A stretch of DNA of 10,279 nt, from positions 1-10,279 of the forward strand of contig JAFZKR010000008.1 of NCBI GenBank assembly GCA_017551845.1, given 5' to 3'. Positions 1 to 4,852 of the stretch are shown one piece after another. The notes beneath the pieces are model-generated. The model was not told the origin of the DNA. It made no database searches and saw only the letters and a program-made list of their open reading frames with translations. The translations under genes and the position numbers were made by a program. Numbering within the stretch: position 1 is the stretch's first letter; every line of letters starts with the position of its first letter. Source of the DNA: Bacteroidaceae bacterium. Lineage in GTDB: Bacteria > Bacteroidota > Bacteroidia > Bacteroidales > Bacteroidaceae.

Positions 1-4
1 TATA

Positions 5-26
5 CCCCCTAAATCCCCGGAGGGGA
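5..26. repeat. C/G-rich short palindrome, possible dispersed intergenic repeat or end of an upstream terminator
   Basis: A C5 run at 5-9 is followed by a perfect 5-bp inverted repeat, TCCCC at 14-18 and GGGGA at 22-26, with a 3-base GGA loop. Short C4/G4 palindromes of this look occur between genes in many Bacteroidales genomes. That is a recollection of style and not a database match. It could equally be the tail of a terminator for a gene left of the window, but no clear T-run follows it on the plus strand. There is only one copy in this window, so its repeat nature cannot be tested here. Confidence 0.3.
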
Positions 27-74
27 CTTGGTCGCTTCGTTTCGAATTGTTTAATAGTACAAATAGATTTGGAA

Positions 75-1403
75 ATGAGAAGGACTATATTATTGGGTTG
101 CCTCAGCGTATTGCTGCTGCCTGTTCAGGCCCAAGAGTTTGAGAAGGCCCAGGATGCTGTCAATAATATGAGAGTGGGTTGGAACCTGGGCAATACTTTG
201 GATGCGCACTCCGGAAAAACCACCAATATGTGGATTGAACGATGGACCGGCAGGAAGACTTCGGATTATGAGACAGCCTGGGGACAGCCTGTGACAGAAC
301 CGGAACTTTTCGTAATGCTGAAGGAGGCGGGATTCAACGCAATAAGAGTACCGGTAACGTGGTACCCTCACATGGGCTTGAAGACTAACGCCAACAGCCT
401 TGTATGGGACAAGGAGAAGAACCCTTTGGGAATGAAGGTCGATGATGCCTGGATGAAACGTGTTCATGAGGTTGTGGATTATGTTGTCAGTCAGGGTATG
501 TACTGCATACTTAATGTGCATCATGATACAGGAGCTAGCGATGTGGCTTGGGTGGTGGCCGACAAGAGTAGTTTTGAGGAGAATAAAGTCAGATATGACT
601 CCTTGTGGACTCAGATAGCAAATGAGTTCCGTGATTATGACAGTCTGCTGCTTTTCGAGTCATACAATGAGATTTTGGACCCCTTAGGTTCGTGGGGTTA
701 TCCATCGTCTAAGAGTGAAGGCGGATATGACAAGAAAATAGCTACATCGGCTTACGATGCGGTCAACAGTTTTGCTCAGACATTTGTGAATGCAGTTCGT
801 GCCACAGGAGGAAACAACAGGACCCGCAATCTGGTTATCAATGATTATGCTGCCAGCAGCTGTGCCGGAAGCGGTGATCATGATAAGGAGCCGTTTACCA
901 GTCTTGTAATACCGGATGATCCTGAGGATCCGGATAAAGAGCACCTGATTCTTGAAGTTCACCACTATATTTATCTTGATAATATCAGTGGTGCAAAAAC
1001 ACAGGCAAACAATCTGTTGAATGATTATCGTGAACGTTTCGTCTGGAATGGAATACCTGTAATCATAGGTGAATGGGGTACTTTGGACAGCGATGAAATT
1101 GATGTCCAAACCGATTCGAGGTATTCACAATTCCTTGATTATTGCAAATATTTCGTCCAACAGGCCAAGAAGAAAAAGATAGCCACGTTCTATTGGATGG
1201 GTTTGTCGGACAAGAAGTCAAGAAGCGTCCCGGAATGGAGCCAGCCTGACCTTAAGGATGCAATCATTACCGGATATTACGGCAAAAACGGTTATGTGGC
1301 CGGTGTTGAATCAAATGTTACTGACAGCAGGTCATCCTATGCTGATTATTGGCTCCCCGGCGGAATAGTTATACGTAACGGGCGAAAGTATTTTGTCAGA
1401 TAA
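75..1403 (+). CDS. Secreted glycoside hydrolase family 5 enzyme (endo-beta-1,4-glucanase/cellulase type)
   Basis: The product, 442 residues from this start, is a retaining glycosidase of the GH5 (beta/alpha)8 fold that probably cuts internal beta-1,4 links in glucan or a related hemicellulose. Residues 1-19 form a signal peptide (Arg-Arg, hydrophobic core, VQA before Q20), so it is exported. Family landmarks appear in order: GWNLGNTLDA near 35-44, RVPVTW at 91-96, NVHHD at 147-151, the acid/base Glu199 in ESYNEI, HHY at 296-298, and the nucleophile Glu333 in IGEWG, followed by FYWMG near 372-376. Length suits one catalytic domain with no carbohydrate-binding module. The last residues (about 428-442, GGIVIRNGRKYFVR style) resemble the final strand of a Bacteroidota type IX sorting domain, but the rest of that domain is absent. 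ATG at 75 was preferred over the in-frame TTG at 69 because it begins the signal peptide directly. LLGC at residues 6-9 lies too close to the N-terminus for a convincing lipobox. Exact substrate is not determinable; xyloglucanase, mannanase or licheninase activity is possible. Confidence 0.9.
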   Translation: MRRTILLGCLSVLLLPVQAQEFEKAQDAVNNMRVGWNLGNTLDAHSGKTTNMWIERWTGRKTSDYETAWGQPVTEPELFVMLKEAGFNAIRVPVTWYPHMGLKTNANSLVWDKEKNPLGMKVDDAWMKRVHEVVDYVVSQGMYCILNVHHDTGASDVAWVVADKSSFEENKVRYDSLWTQIANEFRDYDSLLLFESYNEILDPLGSWGYPSSKSEGGYDKKIATSAYDAVNSFAQTFVNAVRATGGNNRTRNLVINDYAASSCAGSGDHDKEPFTSLVIPDDPEDPDKEHLILEVHHYIYLDNISGAKTQANNLLNDYRERFVWNGIPVIIGEWGTLDSDEIDVQTDSRYSQFLDYCKYFVQQAKKKKIATFYWMGLSDKKSRSVPEWSQPDLKDAIITGYYGKNGYVAGVESNVTDSRSSYADYWLPGGIVIRNGRKYFVR

Positions 1404-3069
1404 TCCACTTGAGAACGACACCTGAGAGTGCCGGTACAATGAATCTTAACGGGAGGTCGGCGTAAAGGTCGGCCTTCATTGTCTGACCGGAAAGAAGGTC
1501 GGTGAAAGTACAGCCGCGTTTCTCTGTAAGATTCAAGTAATCAAATGCATGCCGTGGTATGATTACAGTAGATTGGAGCGGTTTTTCGCTGAAATTAACC
1601 ACTACAAGTACAGCACTCCTTCCGTCACTGCGGAGGAATGCGTATTGCCGATGCGGATTAAAACTCTCTGACAGCGGATTGACGTACATGAGGTCAAAGA
1701 ACCTGCCATTAGAGATTGAATTTTCGGAGTTGCAGATATTCAAGAGGGTGGAGTAGAAACGTTTGAGCTCTATCTCTTCTGCCGTAAGCAGTGAATTGTC
1801 CCATTTGCCGTTATTGTATAGCCTGCGGAGCTTATCGGGAGACCAGTAGTCGAATATTGTAGTACGTCCGTCTTTACCGCTGAATCCCTCGCTGTCCATT
1901 CCTCTTTCACCAATCTCCTGACCTGCATAAACCATGACCGGACAATTGTCCATAAGTGCCGATACAATCATGGGAGCCCGTCCCTTGAGAGCATCTCCGG
2001 CAAAGAAATCCGATGCGATACGTTGTTCATCGTGGTTCTCCATGAAGTGAAGCATGTGGATTCCGTTTTCGCCTGTCTGCTGCCAGCAACGGGTGATGTC
2101 GGTTGCCGACTGACGACCCGTGGTAACAGCACGCAGAGTGTCATAGAGTCCCACCTTATCATATATATAGTCAAATCCGCCGTGTTTGACGTATGCCGGG
2201 TACGAACCGGGGTTATATATTTCGGCAATGAACTCTGTTCCCGGATGTTTTTCCTTTACTGACATGATAGCCCAATGCCAGAATTCCACCGGTACCATCT
2301 CGGCCATGTCACATCTGAATGCGTCAATCTCCTTAGAGGCCCAGAAGTCCAATATGTCACGCATCTTCAGCCATGTGTCGGGGATAGGGCTGAAACAGTT
2401 GTTGCCGGAGCCAGAATAATCTACTCCGTAATTAAGTTTCACTGTTTCATACCAATCTGACTGGGAAGGAGTTGAGGAAAATCTGTTATTGCCTGTCGCT
2501 TTGGCGGGAAATTCCTGATAGTCACCCCAGTCAATCTCGCCTGCAAGAGTTTGTCCGGGTAAATAGTAGAAATTGTTCATGGGGCTGAAAGGAAGAGTGG
2601 AGTCATCGTTTTCCCCAAGGTCAGAAACACCTTCCGGACGGGAAACTGACCGGTATTCACGAGCTACGTGATTGGGTACGAAATCCATTATGAATTTCAT
2701 GCCTGATTCATGGACTCTCCGGACCAGTTCCAGGAACTCGTTCATCCTGTCGGGAACCGATTCGGCAAGGTCAGGATCAATGTCGTAATAGTCGCGGATG
2801 GCATAAGGCGAACCGGCTTCGCCTTTGACCGTAGAGTGATGGGATACAGGGATACCGAATTTGCTGTAACCGGTGCGTGAGGCATGGGCGATTAGTCCGG
2901 TAAACCAGATATGGGTTATACCCATTGACTTGAGCTCTTTGAGAACAGTGGTGGTGTAGCTGTTCATCTTGCCGCATCCGTTTTGACGGATTGAGCCACA
3001 AGGTACAGGATTCAGTGTGCTGTTACAACATAGCCTGGTGAAAACTTGATAGATAACTTTCTTGTCCAT
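1396..3069 (-). CDS. Cytoplasmic GH13 alpha-amylase family glycosidase
   Basis: This 557-residue protein of the alpha-amylase clan acts on alpha-glucosidic bonds in starch, glycogen or maltodextrins. It opens directly at barrel strand 1 (KKVIYQVFTR, 3-12) with no signal peptide, so it should act inside the cell on imported oligosaccharides or glycogen. The four conserved GH13 regions are intact: DFVPNH (129-134); DAFRCDMAE with nucleophile Asp254; FIAEIYN with acid/base Glu283; and FMENHDEQR with transition-state Asp347. The segment from about 455 to 557 (YAFLRSDGR, VVVNFSE, FTDLLSG) is the C-terminal beta domain. Four cysteines (14, 15, 24, 32) cluster near the N-terminus. The gene lies downstream of fabD with 64 bp between them, but a hairpin sits in that gap. 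Its stop overlaps the 3' end of the convergent GH5 gene. The subfamily and main product are not clear; hydrolase is likelier than transferase, by inference only. Confidence 0.92.
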   Translation of the reverse strand: MDKKVIYQVFTRLCCNSTLNPVPCGSIRQNGCGKMNSYTTTVLKELKSMGITHIWFTGLIAHASRTGYSKFGIPVSHHSTVKGEAGSPYAIRDYYDIDPDLAESVPDRMNEFLELVRRVHESGMKFIMDFVPNHVAREYRSVSRPEGVSDLGENDDSTLPFSPMNNFYYLPGQTLAGEIDWGDYQEFPAKATGNNRFSSTPSQSDWYETVKLNYGVDYSGSGNNCFSPIPDTWLKMRDILDFWASKEIDAFRCDMAEMVPVEFWHWAIMSVKEKHPGTEFIAEIYNPGSYPAYVKHGGFDYIYDKVGLYDTLRAVTTGRQSATDITRCWQQTGENGIHMLHFMENHDEQRIASDFFAGDALKGRAPMIVSALMDNCPVMVYAGQEIGERGMDSEGFSGKDGRTTIFDYWSPDKLRRLYNNGKWDNSLLTAEEIELKRFYSTLLNICNSENSISNGRFFDLMYVNPLSESFNPHRQYAFLRSDGRSAVLVVVNFSEKPLQSTVIIPRHAFDYLNLTEKRGCTFTDLLSGQTMKADLYADLPLRFIVPALSGVVLKWII

Positions 3070-3082
3070 CTCTCATGCGATG

Positions 3083-3117
3083 AAATAAGGACGGCCATTT
3101 TGTGGAAATGACCGTCC
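3083..3117 (-). terminator. Candidate intrinsic terminator or attenuator between fabD and the GH13 gene
   Basis: Read on the minus strand after the fabD stop, GGACGGTCATTT (3117 to 3106), loop CCACA and AAATGGCCGTCC (3100 to 3089) form a 12-bp stem with one T-G position. In RNA that becomes a G-U pair, so the minus-strand transcript has an unbroken stem. The plus-strand transcript would have a C-A mismatch at the same place. TTATTT follows at 3088-3083, a short imperfect U tract. The hairpin lies just 14 bases upstream of the GH13 start codon, so full termination would require a GH13 promoter inside the hairpin or upstream within fabD. Partial read-through or an RNA-stability role is equally possible. 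Confidence 0.55.
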
Positions 3118-3133
3118 GTTGTGAAAGGTTGTC

Positions 3134-3997
3134 TTATTTCTGTATTCTCTTTATGAGATTGGTGAGTACGGTACCGGGTCCGCACTCAATAAACTCCGTT
3201 GCTCCATCGGCAATCATGTTCAAGATACTTTGTGTCCAGCGGACGGGTGAATTAAGTTGGGTTACAAGATTCCGGCGTATCTCCTCAGGATCAGTATGAG
3301 GCTTGGCGTCAACATTCTGGTAGATAGGGCATACAGGCTTGTTGAAGACAGTCTCACTGATAGCTTTTTCAAGTTCGTCCTTAGCTGGTGTCATGAGAGG
3401 AGAGTGGAAAGCTCCACCTACAGTTAACGGTAGGGCACGCTTGGCTCCAGCCTCCTGCATGAGGGGACATGCAGTTGCAATAGCCTCCTTGGATCCTGAT
3501 ATTACTATTTGTCCCGGACTGTTGTAATTAGCGGGAACCACCACAAGACCTTTTTCGTTGAGTTGAGTGCATATCTCTTCAATTTTTTCATCGGACAATC
3601 CGATGATTGCCGCCATTGTTCCCGGTATTTTCTCACAGGCTTTCTGCATAGCACATGCACGCTGTGAAACGAGCTTCAAACCGTTTTCAAAGGAGAGGGC
3701 ACCAGATGCCACAAGGGCAGAAAACTCACCGAGAGAGTGTCCTGCCACCATATCGGGGTGAAAATTTTCGGAAAGTGACATGGCCACTGCCACCGAGTGA
3801 ATAAAAACGGCAGGCTGGGTAATATCAGTACGACGGAGATCCTCCTCGCTGCCGTTGAACATTATTTCAGTGATTTTGAATCCAAGTATTGAGTCAGCCT
3901 CATTAAAGAGGTCTCTTACAAGACTATTCTGTTCGTAAATGTCCTTTCCCATTCCGGAAAATTGGGCACCTTGGCCCGGAAAAACATACGCTTTCAT
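3134..3997 (-). CDS. fabD: Malonyl-CoA:acyl carrier protein transacylase
   Basis: FabD moves the malonyl group from malonyl-CoA to acyl carrier protein, supplying the chain-extender for type II fatty-acid synthesis in the cytoplasm. The 287-residue length is a little shorter than the usual roughly 300-310. The N-terminal FPGQGAQ (6-12, with oxyanion-hole Gln9), nucleophile Ser88 in GHSLGE (86-91), Arg113 in SQRACAMQ, which binds the malonyl carboxylate, and catalytic His198 in GAFHSP are all present. NVDAKP (228-233), PVRWTQS (251-257) and ECGPGTVL (271-278) complete the family pattern. The start is the only ATG that places FPGQG normally at the N-terminus. The gene is divergent from the polysaccharide operon and ends at a hairpin before the GH13 gene. 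No other fatty-acid synthesis genes are adjacent in this window. Confidence 0.96.
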   Translation of the reverse strand: MKAYVFPGQGAQFSGMGKDIYEQNSLVRDLFNEADSILGFKITEIMFNGSEEDLRRTDITQPAVFIHSVAVAMSLSENFHPDMVAGHSLGEFSALVASGALSFENGLKLVSQRACAMQKACEKIPGTMAAIIGLSDEKIEEICTQLNEKGLVVVPANYNSPGQIVISGSKEAIATACPLMQEAGAKRALPLTVGGAFHSPLMTPAKDELEKAISETVFNKPVCPIYQNVDAKPHTDPEEIRRNLVTQLNSPVRWTQSILNMIADGATEFIECGPGTVLTNLIKRIQK

Positions 3998-4028
3998 AAT
4001 TATATTAGGATATCTTAACGTTAGTCAC

Positions 4029-4036
4029 TATCTTTG
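4029..4036 (+). promoter_or_regulatory. Candidate -7 element for the polysaccharide operon
   Basis: TATCTTTG matches the Bacteroidota primary-sigma -7 consensus TAnnTTTG and is followed by CA, a frequent extension in this group. Transcription would start around 4042 and give a leader of about 130 bases before the sugar transferase ATG at 4176. The expected -33 TTG about 19-21 bases upstream is poor (TTAG at 4005-4008), so the call rests on the -7 box and its position. Confidence 0.45.
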
Positions 4037-4072
4037 CAGGCCGTAAGTAACGGAGTGCGGTTTTACCCGCTG

Positions 4073-4080
4073 CAAAAATA
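4073..4080 (-). promoter_or_regulatory. Candidate -7 element for fabD
   Basis: On the minus strand this reads TATTTTTG, a match to TAnnTTTG, again followed by CA. Initiation near 4066 would leave a leader of about 70 bases before the fabD ATG at 3997. No good -33 TTG lies at the expected distance (positions about 4100-4103 read CAAT on the minus strand), so support comes from the -7 box, its placement upstream of fabD, and its mirror copy in the other direction. Confidence 0.42.
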
Positions 4081-4083
4081 GTG

Positions 4084-4116
4084 TTTTTGGGCGATAAAGA
4101 TTGCATTTTATCTTTT
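4084..4116 (+). promoter_or_regulatory. Second weak candidate promoter for the polysaccharide operon
   Basis: TTTTTG at 4084-4089 fits a -33 element. After a 19-base spacer, TATCTTTT at 4109-4116 resembles the -7 box but has T in place of the final G. The spacing is ideal for Bacteroidota while the -7 is off by one. It would give a leader of about 55 bases before 4176. The region is T-rich, so a chance match is quite possible. Confidence 0.25.
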
Positions 4117-4175
4117 TTTGGATGCTTACACAATATCATCACGCGCGTTGCGTTAATAATTTAAAGTGAGACAAA

Positions 4176-4829
4176 ATGTTGAATTATAATATAAACAGAT
4201 ATTCAGCTCCCCTCCGTAAACTGGAGCATTATGATGCAATGGACGGTTTCCAATTGGCAATAAAAAGGGGGTTTGACATATTGTTTTCAATCATCGGAAT
4301 CATTGTTTTTTCGCCTCTTCTTATTGTTTTTTCGGTAATTCTGTTGTTCAGCAACGGGCCTGTCATTTTCAAGCAGGAGCGCATAGGATACAGGGGTAAA
4401 CCTTTCATGATATACAAGTTCAGGACAATGTGGACCAATGCTGAGGATGACGGTATTCCGCGTCTTGAAGTTGAGCGCAACAAGTATCTTACTCCATTCG
4501 GCCGTTTCCTCCGTTCCCACCATCTTGATGAACTGCCCCAACTGTGGAATGTTCTTAAAGGTGACATGTCGTTTGTTGGGCCCAGGCCGGAAAGGCAGTA
4601 TTTCATTGACCAGATCAACCGCGAGACTGATGATTACCGCTACATCTATCTCATGCGTCCCGGGGTTACTTCATACGCTACGATTTACAACGGTTATACA
4701 GACACAATGGATAAGATGCTCAAGAGGCTTGAGTATGATCTTGACTATCTGGACAACCGCTCCCTGTTACTGGATTTGAAGATTATCTTCAATACCGTTT
4801 TTTCAGTGTTCAGCGGAAAAAAATTTTAA
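4176..4829 (+). CDS. PglC-type initiating phosphoglycosyl transferase (bacterial sugar transferase)
   Basis: This enzyme moves a sugar-1-phosphate from a UDP-sugar to undecaprenyl phosphate at the inner face of the cytoplasmic membrane, the committed first step of exopolysaccharide or capsule repeat-unit assembly. The 217-residue protein is the small monotopic form without the N-terminal multi-pass domain of WbaP-like enzymes. K30-R31-x-x-D34 precedes one hydrophobic segment (about 34-58) with Ser46-Pro47, the helix-breaking pair of the re-entrant PglC membrane helix. FKQERIG (65-71), YKFRTM (80-85), the catalytic pair Asp118-Glu119 in LDELPQ, WNVLKGDMS (124-132) and GPRPE (135-139) follow. 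The tail differs from the common PGITGWAQV form, reading PGVTSYATIYNGY, which suggests a distinct substrate group. It is the first gene of the rightward operon, with 23 bp to the next gene. The start has an A-rich upstream and no clear ribosome site. The sugar it uses cannot be told. Confidence 0.93.
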   Translation: MLNYNINRYSAPLRKLEHYDAMDGFQLAIKRGFDILFSIIGIIVFSPLLIVFSVILLFSNGPVIFKQERIGYRGKPFMIYKFRTMWTNAEDDGIPRLEVERNKYLTPFGRFLRSHHLDELPQLWNVLKGDMSFVGPRPERQYFIDQINRETDDYRYIYLMRPGVTSYATIYNGYTDTMDKMLKRLEYDLDYLDNRSLLLDLKIIFNTVFSVFSGKKF

Positions 4830-4852
4830 AAGATTCTAATTCCCCTCCTTTT

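Larger units (their letters stand above)
4026..4083. repeat. Imperfect inverted repeat enclosing two facing promoter boxes
   Basis: The left arm CACTATCTTTGCAGG (4026-4040) and the reverse complement of the right arm, CACTATTTTTGCAGC (4083 to 4069), agree at 13 of 15 positions. Each arm contains a TAnnTTTG box, and the boxes point toward each other. The 28 bases between the arms hold two smaller palindromes: CCGT/ACGG with a 5-base loop (4041-4053) and GCGG/CCGC with a 6-base loop (4057-4070). The last base of the second overlaps the right arm. Facing promoters would give divergent transcripts that overlap by roughly 25 bases at their 5' ends. A dyad operator for a shared regulator is an alternative reading. 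Confidence 0.6.

Noticed and set aside
64..71. TAGATTTG, a perfect TAnnTTTG -7 box just before the GH5 gene
   Set aside because: It ends 3 bases before the ATG at 75, so transcription would begin at or inside the start codon. No -33 TTG is at the right distance, and the signal peptide argues against a later start.
69..74. TTG at 69 as the GH5 start, adding Met-Glu to the N-terminus
   Set aside because: It puts an acidic residue ahead of the Arg-Arg signal peptide. ATG at 75 gives a normal n-region, and TTG starts are rare.
93..101. LLGC in the GH5 signal peptide as a lipobox
   Set aside because: The Cys is at residue 9, leaving too short an n- and h-region. A normal signal peptidase I site (VQA before Q20) is present further on.
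90..524. Minus-strand open frame of 144 codons across the GH5 gene
   Set aside because: Antisense to the conserved GH5 catalytic region, with no recognisable domain or start signal.
3998..4175. Invertible (phase-variable) promoter as in Bacteroides capsule loci
   Set aside because: The inverted repeat arms contain the promoter boxes instead of flanking one, inversion would leave an equivalent arrangement, and no recombinase or UpxY gene is nearby.
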